Source of the DNA: Amblyomma americanum
Lineage: Eukaryota > Arthropoda > Arachnida > Ixodida > Ixodidae
Assembly (NCBI RefSeq): GCF_052857255.1
Contig: NC_135498.1
Span: 163,366,124-163,430,123, forward strand
Length of the DNA: 64,000 nt
Direction of reading: 5' to 3'
The first letter of the stretch is position 1; each line of letters starts with the position of its first letter. The notes beneath the pieces were generated by a model that had not been told where the DNA came from, did not search any database, and worked only from the letters and a program-made list of their open reading frames with translations. Shown here in pieces: positions 42,936 through 54,249 of the stretch. The translations under genes were made by a program, and so were the position numbers.

Positions 42936-45900
42936 AAGCCTGTAATATGAGTGAAAGGCAAACACAGATTTTTAAGCGTAAGCTTTCACAGGAAACTCGC
43001 AATCGTCCGCCACATATACGAGAGCTGCCTGCACTGACCCCGCATTATTGCAGTCATCGTTACTGTTGAGCGAACTGCCCTATTATTGTGAATAAAAGGA
43101 CTCCTTAAGCGTATGGAAATGGTACTCGCAAGATAAGTTTTGAAAAGCCCGAGCTTGGCAGCGCGATCAATGTTTTCTTTAAAAAGCTTCCTTGAGAACT
43201 GCGAACTTAAGTGCCATATGGCTAAGTTATACTACCAATATAATATGTTTAAATCAATAAATAGACATAAAATAGTTGCATAAAATTAGAAGGTATTTGC
43301 ATGGAAAAACGTTATTAGCAAAAAAATTGTTGAGCTGGAAAGAATCGATCTGCAGATACAAACACTTTTGTATTAGAATGTTACGATACCAGAAAAAGAT
43401 TGCGTTTATAAACATGGTCCTAATAAAAAATGCGGTTGTACAGATTTTCTGGATAAGAGAAACTCTTCCGGTGATGGTGGCTGAGCGCGCTTTCCATGGC
43501 GGTTTAACGGCGCTGCGTGGTGCTTGCGAGTGGGTCTCCTAAAAGCGGCGCCTTCAAAGAATGGCATAAAGAGCGTCCAAGATGTGCACAACTGAGCCCG
43601 TCGTGCAAGCCTTAAATTGGAACTATTGCCTTTGTCTTTCCGCTACAAATGGGTCCGTGTTCATCCAACAGGGGTTTTTACTAGGCTTAGCGTTCTATAA
43701 CAAATACGTCATAAAATATGTCCACAACGTAAGCAGCTGCTGCACTCATCACAAAGCTATGATATTAATTTTGCTCTACAAGCCACTTACAGCACCGAGC
43801 GTCAATGATACTGGAGATCTGACACAGAACGGGAGGCCAAGTGTGGAAGGGAGTCAAGTAGAAAAGTGTGCAAGCAGAAAACTAGAAGCATGCACGTGTA
43901 AATAAATGCAAAGAAGGATGAACGTGAATTGAAGTTGGACGAAAGAAATGTATGTGAAGTGTTGGGTCATGTAAAGGAGATTAGAACTCTCATGCTGCGC
44001 ACTTCTGCCGGATCAGCGGATCGATCGCCTGTCAATTTCTTTTTCTACTATAAATGTTTGGCAGGCAAGCTAAACGTCCACAGCTTCACTGATGTTGCAA
44101 ATAATAGCCATTTTTCATAGCTTATGTTGAAAACGCTCTCATGATTTCGTGGTTTATTCTTAACTTTGCCCGTAAACTTGCCCGTAAATTTGCTCGTAAA
44201 AGGTTATTCCCTATAGCTCCTGCACAACGGACGAAATTTTTGGTAACATGCCTAAGCTCTTCGAACAATCTTCCTGCTCATTCACTCCTAGTTATTTTTT
44301 TTCCTTTTTTGATTGCTAGTTTGACTTTTATGTATTGGTGTCATTTTTTTTTGCACGCGCGTTTTGCGAGGGCGCGTTTCGTACTAACTGCTGGGACGTG
44401 TGCGGCGTTCATTTAGTCACAAGTGTAGCGCCCGCCCTGTCATGGCGTTCATTATATGATGTCTCAACGTTACGTTCTTGGCTCAAAGAGTTTATTAAGA
44501 AGCTTTGCTTGTTTTAAACACATAAAAACGGAAGCACCCACAGGTTCATTACATGCTTAGAGTAAAATGGAGTGAAGAGATGAATTTTGTAGAAATCCGC
44601 GGTGATTGTTTCTTCCTTACTTTTTGGAGATATGCTCTTGGATAAAGTCTCATTTATGGCGAGTGCTTCTCCGCCCAACTCGCATCTTGAGTGCTCTCCT
44701 TTTGTAAAAGAAAAATAAATGTGTGTAATGTATGTAACCTGTACGTGCCCAATGCGAGGGCAGCAAAAAATCTCGGCAGTGAAACATTCTTGAGGCGTAC
44801 ATGACATCTATCCTTCTATGGTGAGCTCGGCAAGGTGCATCTTATAATATCCTACCAAAAATCCACTTAGTGCTTTATACTGATTTCATCTTTTCTTTGA
44901 CGGGCATTGTCAGCCATATGATTTCCTTACTTCCACCTCCAGCTGCCCGGAAATATGCTCTCTCATTTACACTGATGCCGTCGTGGCTCGGAGCGAAGTA
45001 AAATTTTCTTCTTGTGCCCGTGTGTTTTAGCTGTATTTATGTTGTTTTTAATGTCACCGTGTAACTGCGCCGCTATATTTCTAGAGTAAAGTGCAGAGAG
45101 TGCATGTATAGAACGTTTTTAAATGACGCTATTTTTGATGCTTCAGTTTATACTTTTCTCTGCAGCTATGCAAAGAGCACATTTTCCAGTATGAATTGAC
45201 ACGCACTGCTGAAATCGCTATATTTTACTTTTTATGCTACACTTCCTACATGTATTTCATTTTCAGTGCCGTTTTTGTTAAGTTAATTGCAACAGCGTGT
45301 TTAGTTTAATGAAAAGTATTACAGAAATATCTTCTCGCCCGGAGTGTGTATACTTCTTGTGAACGCGCGTAATATGAGATCACATAAAGAGTGTTACCTG
45401 TACCAAGGTGACCGTGGATCTCGTCTGAGGGTGAAATCGGGCGGCGTGTGCAGTGTGCGTAATTGTTGGCATTTCTCATGAAATCGAAGAATAATGGGTG
45501 TAATTCTTCCCGGTTTGTTGCTGAAAGGCGTTCTGGATCTCCGTAAGAGAAGGCAGCGGAGTTGTTTCGACGCTGAACAGTGTTTTAAAACGTATGCTCA
45601 TGTGACCATGATTCTTTCTGCATAGAAAGTTTCGGTCAGTGTACTTAGACGTTATGGACGATGTTCTGCATACCCTTAAAGTTTACACACCGGAGTTGTG
45701 AAATGTGTCTGGTCGTTTTAAAAATGACGGTTTTGCTGCAACGTACTTAGTTCATTCTTAATCCAAGCAGGAACATGCTAGAGAGTGCTAAGAAAACAGA
45801 AGATTTAACTAACCGAGCCCCACCATTTTCATAAAAACACCTTCAGGACGTTTACCAAACGAGAAGCTTGCTGCCACTTAAGCGACCAATAACAGTTTTC

Positions 45901-48572
45901 TGTGAAAGACTGCACCTAAAAATTTACGTTCTTGTTTTACTAGAACGACAGTTTCTTTCAAACACACTATTAAAATGCAGTGTGATACTCTACTGAGAGG
46001 GACTGCAATACTACTGAGTTGTGCTGAAATGTTGAGTCAGTTTCAATCTGCCCAATTTTCCAGTTTTTTCATGGTACTCGTAGTTGTCACTCGCATGTTA
46101 ATACACGTGAGGACGCACATAGAATTTAGAGGACATCTACAGAAAAAATGCATAAAAAGCTTGGCAGCTATCTTCGATTCTGGATCCATTTTTTTCTTTC
46201 CAGAGCGCTGCCCTTACAATTCCACGTTCAGTGCGCTATTCTTCAAGACGAAATTCGTATGTAGGACCGTACCTAGCCGCACTTGTCCTAAACTCTCAAT
46301 AAGAATGCCATTTAGGTGGTTCAATAATTCCTGCCGGGAAGACTTAGGCCTCCTAGGCCTCCAAGCATGCCTAACCCACACGTCTTGTTGTGCTCCTTTG
46401 CGAGATCGAAGATATCAAGAGAGGGCTATTTATGTATGAACTCCTCTCCTGCCAGACAATACTTTCAAGGCAAAATAGATGACCTATTGTCAAGTGCTCT
46501 TGTTAAAATTTCACTGACGTATTTCGAGGAGCTCACAAGACTAAAAATACATTAAGCCTATATTTATAACGCTTTCAAATGATTTCCCTGCATAGTTCGA
46601 AATCATTCCGGTCATTTGGCTAATAAGACATTCAGGCGGTTTTTAAAAAGTTTATAAAAGGCACTGATAAGACCTTTCTTGATGCTTCAGGTATTTCTAC
46701 TGAGACCGCATGTTTTAAAAAGAATTTTAGGTGTGACTCTGCTGTTGCCTCGGAAAGGAGCGCTAACTTGAGTATTGAATATTAGCTGCTCCTGGCGCTG
46801 TCTGCGTACTGGCAGACGCAAATTTATGTAGCTTTCGCAGTGCGAGTTGGCCTTTGTATTCTTCATTATCACCTGCTCCTGAGGGAAGTTTTCTGCTTTT
46901 GCCATGGTTTTCTTGTGTTGGAAGAAAAAATATAACGCGAAATGGTCGCCTGACAAGATGGTATGCTCTTATAAGGCTGTGCATTCTATTTTCAAGTATA
47001 GGTTGGTTTCCCTTAACAAAACATGACGTTTGAGAGGCAGCTGCCATTTCTACAGAGACAATAGAGTTAAAGACCGTTAGATTAATACCTCTCCGTACTA
47101 GTTTCAGAATCTTTAACGAATGTGGCAGTTACTCTAAACAGCGACCAATCAGCGAGCTGTATCTCAAATAGGCGCAGTGTCGTTTGGATGAAAGGCACCG
47201 GAGATTTTGCCTTGATGCGTACAGGTGCGTGAACAATTCCGGTAAGTTGATTTAAAACGTCGCACTTAAAATATATAAAGGATGTTCGCGATGCGAAAGC
47301 TAAATGGAGGCAGCGCATGTTTCTCAAGCTTGAATGCGTGCATTTATTTGCCTGTGTTCAGTAAGCCTGAATGAAAGGTCTGAAGGCAAATCTTCATATT
47401 TTCACATCTTTGAAATATTCAAAACGATACCATTTAAAAGAACTCTATAATACGACGGTGTTGCTTATACAAACAACAAAAAACTCGTGGAACAGGCACT
47501 TTTCCAACCTTAGGAAATCTTTATACTCTAATTTAAAGCTTCAGCTATTTTGAGGACGAGAGTTTAATGGCTGCCATTGTTTTTGCTATGTCTCCCCTTC
47601 TTCTGACTGAATAAAGCAAGAATTGAGGAGATAAGCGCGTGAATAAGAGTGTACGTTCGTTTTTGAGTGTCTCACGACAAACCCGTGGGATCAAAAACAA
47701 TATGCACCGAACAGTTCTCGCTTAACTAAAAAGCGCTTTCTGAATTTTTGTTCTGACTAAAACTTTGCACACTACGAAAAGCCATGTTCTGAACTCAGAG
47801 CATACCGAAGGAGGGGTTTACAGAGATATAAGTAGGCAAAATATAAAAACCAAAGGAAGTAACCTTCATCCCGCAGAGCTAATCGGAGCGGCTGGTGGGC
47901 GCTGTCGCAATTCCTTCCATCGGGCAGAAGAGGAGTGCATGACAGAAACCGCTTCCAGAAAACGCTAGTGCAGATGAACCGGAGATGGGATTATGTATCG
48001 ATCTATTTATACAAAACTGAAGATGGAGACGTAAAGGGTTATCTACAAAATAATTCATGAGTTTGACTCCAGTCGTTTTCCTAAGTTTTCTGCGATTGCG
48101 GAACAAACGTAATTTTACATAGTTAGCTAGCATCTCTTGCGCAAACCTAAATTTGTCAAGAAGTTTTAACTTAAGCGCTTCTGCATATTGAAGATTTTGG
48201 TCGTTTCATGTTAACTGATAGAAAGAAGTTCATCTTCATAAAATATCAAGTTCCTGCATTTCCAGGCAGTGGTCGTGATGTTCGTAAATAGGTTTCATGT
48301 CTTTATCTGCACCACTCTTCTGTCAGTCGGTAATCCAGCTTTAAAGCGCCTGAATACATTAAAAGCAAACTCAAAAGCACCTCATTAGATAGGCCACAGA
48401 GGACTCGAGAACTGCTGAGGCAGGCAGCACGTGAATGCCTAATTTCAGTGCACCAAAGAGTATTTATAGAAAGATACTACACCTGAATACGTTTGTGTAC
48501 GTTTTGACAAACCTGCGCTTAAGAACGCAAAAGAGCTACAACTGGGGCTAGTTGGAAATGCATCCTTGAAGC
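42936..48572. other. No gene recognised
   Basis: AT-rich with short frames. A 12-base unit is tandemly repeated about three times at 44165-44203 (coding FARKLARKFARK in one frame). About 47371-47555 shares a repeat with 35060-35250. No domain could be named. Confidence 0.4.
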
Positions 48573-48674
48573 TATTGGTGAGCGCTACCAAAATACGGGA
48601 AGGGACGAACACACAAGACAAGCGTTTGTCTTGTGTGTTCGTCCCTTTCCGTATTTTGGTAGCGCTCACCAATA
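48573..48674. repeat. Near-perfect 102-bp palindrome
   Basis: Arms 48573-48621 and 48626-48674 are inverted copies with one mismatch around a 4-base centre (GCGT). Weaker symmetry extends about 15-20 bases further on both sides. Minus-strand reading frames on the two flanks share residues (VSATKI-RK / VALTN-SFKD), suggesting inverted terminal pieces of a retroelement, probably a PLE. Confidence 0.93.
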
Positions 48675-51164
48675 CCTTTAAGAACGCAATTTGCAGCGGA
48701 TAAATTACGGCACAGGATGAGAGATGTGTATATGGTACAATAAAGAATAGAAGATAAAAAACGCTCACTTTTTTCTTTTGCATAAAATTTTGCCACATGG
48801 AGAGAGCGTAGATTCTAGATCTGGCGCGACAAGTAGATCGCGATGCGAATTTTTGAGATTAGGTTAATATATTATTGCACAAAAGCTATTCAATGAACAA
48901 CTCTATGTAAAACCCTCTGTCTGATATAGGGCTCAAAATTTGCTACTTTATACTGTTTGAAGTTTCGTGTAGGATTTGGGATGAAACGTTTGGCGCAAAG
49001 TTTCACAAATAAACAGGACAGGAAGCATAATATACCTCATGGTCAGAGTACACTTCTGTCTTCAGCAAAAAAGGCATTTCATTGTGACACCCTTGGAACA
49101 AAGGGCCGCTGCGTCATCTCACAAACAGTCCGCAAAGAAAGTTTCAACCAAAAATCCACATATTAATGCTTTATCCCGTCGAGCGGTGCATTTTTCCTCC
49201 AAATAATTTTATCTACTCCTAATGAATACATTGTTCTAGACCGGCACAAAGGGAAAAAAAATTCAAGGAGCTGGTCTTCCTGAGCGAGCGGTCGGCACAG
49301 GTTCATCAAATAGTGGACCCACAGGTAAGCAGTGCTTACTAATGCGGCACTTTCATCTAGTCTGTCTTTAAGTATTGTACTTCTTCCTCAACAATCTCAG
49401 CGAAAGAAGGAGAACAAGAGATGTTGTTCTATGCACGAAGGACGGTCATGCCTGGGGGAAGGCATTTCAGCGAACTATGTTAATAAATGCTCCTCAGGCG
49501 CTTGTGTTCAAATCATGCTCATGTAGAATTTACAATTCAAGGGACAGAAGTCTTCTGCAAACCAGACCTGACGGCATGAATATTTTCCTTGCGTGATCAA
49601 GGGTTTTACTAAGCATCGACATCGTGGAGCGACTTACTATCGGAGTAATAAAATAGAAACAATTTCGGCGACAATGCAGACAACTGTGTCCCGCCTTCTG
49701 AACACTGTTTTCTGAAAGTTTTCGCGTCGCTATTGAAAACAATAAACTTGCTCCGCTGACATATCCGCACCAATGATGGTATTGTGAGACTGGAAGAAGC
49801 GAGCTTTTATTCCCATTCGCAAGTATGGCGGCCACTCCTCCGAAGACGAAGATGCGTGATGATGATTATTTACTGATGAAGAGGAGGGTCGCGCAATGTA
49901 CTTACACTTGCTCCCGCTACGGACGAAAGCGACCGGCTCATGATAATCTTGCTTATGTCAGTTACCTTACGCTTGTTGATTACCGCCGATAGCTCTCCCA
50001 TTTCTATTCCATCTGTACGGATAGAGGCCGTCATTCTTTAGCTTTTCTTAATCCTAGCTTTGGTCTCATGAGTGCGCTCTCCGCTACCCTGCCTAAGCAT
50101 CCTACCGCCTACTTGTACAGCGCACTCCGTGATGATAGCTGTGATTTTTGTGTTCGTTTGTTGAACATAACTGCTTCGTCCTCTAATCAATCAGGATATA
50201 TTTTCTGCGACGAGCGCCAGAATTCCAGTACTGTGTCCATTATCGCTAATTCGCTGATGGGCTTCCGCATCACGAGTTTCTCCCGTTCCTCTTTATGCCT
50301 GAAGTGGAAACTGAGAATTAGATGGAGAACTGGGATTATATAAAAACAGAGCGTAAAACTCCGTTCACTTGATCATGTGGCAGAAATATATGCAAAAGTT
50401 CGTGTACCTTGCGCGGCTACAAAATATTTGGTGAAAAATACTGTGTCTGAAAACAGCATCCTATAAATTCTGCCGATGAGCAGAATCATTATGATATGTT
50501 TCAGTCGTCCGTAAGGTAATCTGGTTTTAACCAGTTTTGTGCACAAGCTTCCAGCTCGTTCTTTATGTAAAAGTGTGTGTTTTGTGCAGATGTAATGAAA
50601 AAAACACAACAACAGTTTGTGTCCTCAATCTAAATATAAAGTTCTGAGCTCCTCGAAAAGATTTCATCACGTTATGAAGATTTTATTAGCACCACATTTT
50701 GTTTTCACCTGAAGAAAAGTCGATGGGAAACTGCCAAGTAGCATCAGAGGAGTGACATGGCGACAAGAGAATCTTAATATGTGCACTTACTAAAGCACCG
50801 TCAAGTGGCAAGAATACTGCATGCATTGCGATTGTGCTGGGGATTGTGCTGGGGGAAGAGCATATGCACATAGTACTGCCCTGAATACATTGATACAGGC
50901 GTAAGCTGGGAACATCCCATCTGAAGGATTTCATGTAGTCTTTAAATACCTATTCAGAGCATAACCATTGAGAAGACTACATTCTTTCTTTAAGGATGCG
51001 CAATTGGAAAGTTGAACAAACTGGGGAGTGTGCTGACTCCTGAAATTGATCGCTATGGCTGCTTTCATAATGATGCATCTTCTATATCCAGAACAGTATC
51101 GGAAAGCATGATACGGGTCTCTGAGAGCCAACATGAACTTTTGGGCAAGTTGGTCAGAAGTGGT
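48675..51164. other. No gene recognised; diverged repeat
   Basis: About 49428-49590 is distantly similar to 51890-52050 (ATGCACRAAGGACRG..., TTCAGCGA, ...ACATGAAYATTTT). About 49850-50350 has a GATGATGATT start and a 91-codon frame with no known domain. Confidence 0.35.
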
Positions 51165-51292
51165 TCTTGTAAACCAGCACAACTGCTCGAAAACAAATAA
51201 GGAAGGGACTGTGGTGTGTTTGATCCCTTCAGCGCTGTGTTTTGTCCCTTGCTTGTTTGGCTTCGAGCCACTGCGCTGGTTTACAAGAACCA
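51165..51292. repeat. Imperfect palindrome, about 50-bp arms
   Basis: TGGTTCTTGTAAACCAGC at the left is matched by its exact inverse at the right; inside, similarity continues (GCTCGAAAACAAATAAGGAA against the inverse of TTGCTTGTTTGGCTTCGAGC). The centre is not symmetric. Confidence 0.85.
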
Positions 51293-52323
51293 TCTCTGAG
51301 AACGCTGTATATTATATATAGAGGCTTCAGTGCAGGATATTTTCAAAAAGACATCTGATTTCATTACCCATGCGAGAAAATATTCTGAAGCATTTTTTGA
51401 ATTGGCAGAATTCGATGAATGAGTTTTTATCGGCTTAAAAAATGCAACTTTCACACCCCTATTGGAAAGTGCAGAATATGCCACCTGGTCAGAACACATT
51501 TCTTTGGCGGCCGATTCGCTTCATTATCCTCTGTGAAAAATTATTTTTCTCTATTACGCATTGATGGAAAGAGCGCTGCTTGATATTTTCAAACAGTTCG
51601 AAAAATCAAAAACTGAAATACGTTGATAAAGGTGTTGTGGTCTCGAGCAAGGCATACTTGCTTTTAGTAATTTCATCTCTTTATATTAACTAATTTGTTC
51701 TACCGCAGAAGGTATAGGCTAAGCACAAGAGTCTAGTCGGGCTGAGCGATCAATGAGTGGCACTACAGAAATGTGTGTAGGGGTAGGTACTGATATTGGT
51801 GCTAGATACTCATCTACAGTTTTTCTTTAAATATTTTATTTTTCTCTAAGCAAGGTTTTTTGCCAGCACCGGAAGTTTAACTACTATTTGATGCACAAAG
51901 GACAGAATGCTCCAAGGAAAGACTTCAGCGAGCTTTGTCAAGAAGCGCCGCTTAGTAGCCTGTATACAAATGATATTCAAGTAGAACGGAATTTTAAAGA
52001 GGGATCCCCTTCTGCGTGAAACCAGAATTAGACAACATGAACATTTTGCTGCGGATCTGCCTTTCCACAAGCACTGACTTCATAGGGGGTTTCGCATGAG
52101 ACCAATTAAACGCTAATGGAGATTTTGAAACAAGGACGGGTTGTGTCGCTCTGCAGACTCTAGGTTTTCACGAGGTTACGTAAAAAATATCCAGCTAATA
52201 TATTAGAGAGTTTGTACGATCTACAGGAAAAACGGTGGACAAGTGGGCCACATATCAGGCTATGTGGGTCATCAGAATACTTTGGTTCAGCGAGACATAT
52301 GTCACGCAGAAATCTGTGTTACG
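51293..52323. other. No gene recognised
   Basis: Apart from the diverged repeat at 51890-52050, nothing identifiable. Confidence 0.45.
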
Positions 52324-52649
52324 TGCATTTAGCATCAAGCAAGAAACTATAGCGCAGAGTTGACAGGACACAGAAGAAACGAACAACACCAGCGCTAACT
52401 TCCAACAAATTTTATTTCACACATGCAACATATATATACATCAAAGACACGTCATCACCTGTGCTAACAGTACCGTTGCCTCAGAAACAAGAGTTCTTTA
52501 TCACATAGAAAGATAGAGAGAGTGCTTACGCATGTCTCACTCGAAGAATTTATCCTTTCAGCTTCAATTAATAATCGTGTGGTCATTTCGCTACTTTTTT
52601 CTAGCACAGCAGTTTTTTCAAAAATTGGTTTGCATGTTGTAGATTCGCA

Positions 52650-53126
52650 TCAACGAATGTGGTCAACAAGTGATTTCTCTTTCCCGTTCTTGACGTCGCG
52701 TGCGTGTTCCATCAATCGCTGATTGAGGCACCTCCCCGTCTGGGCGATGTAATGGCCCCCGCATGATAACGGTATTTTGTATACGACACCTTCAAAGCAT
52801 GTCAGATACGGCTTCTGATGACGAGTTGTGCATCCACGTGTTCTGTTGTTGCTGGTTTTTCTAATCTTACACAATGAGGCAAGTTTCTTTGGTGCCGAAA
52901 ATACGACAGTTGTGTTTGCGCGCTGTCAAATTCTTTTCAGATTGTGAGAAATCTGATGCGAATATGGCAAAACAACAAAGCGCTTCCTTTCACCGAGCGT
53001 CGAGGTCGGTTGGCATTGATCTTCGTTCAGTTTTCTTAGAAGCTTCTTGGCAATAGACACCTGAACATCGTCGGGGTACCCAGCATCAGTCAGCCTTTTG
53101 GTCTGCTCCTTAAAACTTTCATACAT
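52650..53126 (-). pseudogene. PLE linker and GIY-YIG endonuclease, minus copy
   Basis: The minus strand carries LTDAGYPDDVQVSIAKKLLR (linker) and then [55 protein letters not shown] appears as HYI and YIG as IAQ where the plus copy has IGQ, so a conserved Gly is changed. A frameshift lies between linker and domain. Confidence 0.8.
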
Positions 53127-53147
53127 TCTGTGAGCACATGATTTTCA

Positions 53148-53426
53148 TTGCGCAAGATTGGAAAAACCAACAACAACAGAACACGAGGATGCACGACTCG
53201 TCATCACAAGCCGTATGTGACATGCTTTGAAGGTGTCGTATACAAAATACCGTTATCGTGCGGGGGCCATTACATCGGCCAGACGGGGAGGTGCCTCAAT
53301 CAGCGATTGATGGAACACGCACGCGACGTCAAGAACGGGAAACAGAAATCACTTGTTGACCACATTCGTTCATGCGCATCTAAAACGTGCAAACCAATTT
53401 TTGAAAAAACTGCTGTGCTAGCATAA
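53148..53426 (+). pseudogene. PLE GIY-YIG endonuclease, plus copy, truncated
   Basis: [40 protein letters not shown] and [20 protein letters not shown] keep the YIGQTGR motif. The frame starts inside the domain region because this arm is truncated at about 53142, and it ends early in a stop at 53424-53426. Not functional alone. Confidence 0.8.
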
Positions 53427-53737
53427 AGTAGCGACATGTCCACACGATTAATAATTGAAGCTGAAAGGATTAATGCTTCGGGTGAGACATGTGTAAGCAC
53501 TCCCTCTATATTTCTATGTGATAAAGAACTCTTGTTTCTGAGGCAACGATACTGTTAGCACTGGTGATGACGTGTCTTTGATTTATATATATGCTGCATG
53601 TGTGAAATAAAATTTGTTGGAAGTTAGCGCTCGTGTTGTTCGTTTCTTCTGTGTCCTCTCTACTCTGCGCTATAGTCTCTTGCTTGAACATGCACCAACA
53701 AGCCCAAAAAGCCGCGCTTTTGAACTGCATTTAGCAT

Positions 53738-54249
53738 GTTTACTAAACAATTCTATCTACACGGTAAACAGATAATGCACAAAAATATAGAACATGCCAC
53801 GTGGGTCGTGGTCATAGGGGAGATGGTAAGGGACTGTGTTAGAGCATTTTGCGCCACTGCAAGGTGTCCGATAGAACGTAGTTCTTAAAAGCAGGATCAT
53901 GTAAATTTCGACGATCAGTCCAGCAATTTAATATGTGTTTGAGATGCCCAGCAGTGTATCAAGGTTTGCGTCAGTTTCTCCGTGGATTTTCGTATAGATC
54001 AACGAACAAAGTTCCAATGCGATAGCAATAAATGACATAACGGCTGAAAAGTGTGTCACCGGTCTTAAAATTCGCCCACTGGTCCTAGGAATTGATATGA
54101 TAAGAAAGAATGATTCCCTTTGGGTGGGGGGATGTGGTGTTACCAGACAGGTAGCGGCGTCACTTCTCATAAATGATAATGATGTTTGTGCCTCTTTCTT
54201 TGCAGCGGGCGATAGACGACATTTCTCAATATGCCGAAATGTGTAAAAA
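53738..54249. other. No gene recognised
   Basis: A 119-codon minus-strand frame (53928-54287) with a hydrophobic stretch has no recognisable family. Confidence 0.4.

Larger units (their letters stand above)
52336..53725. mobile_element. Mirror-image Penelope-like insertion with 12-bp target duplication
   Basis: TGCATTTAGCAT flanks the insert at 52324-52335 and 53726-53737. Within it, 52336-52880 and about 53142-53693 are inverted copies of the same PLE 3' part, joined through 52881-53141, which is further upstream PLE coding sequence on the minus strand. Both 3' ends therefore face outward. PLEs commonly insert with such inverted, truncated partners. Confidence 0.9.

Noticed and set aside
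52815..52840. CTGATGA as a hammerhead core
   Set aside because: It lies in GIY-YIG coding sequence without a following stem plus GAAA.
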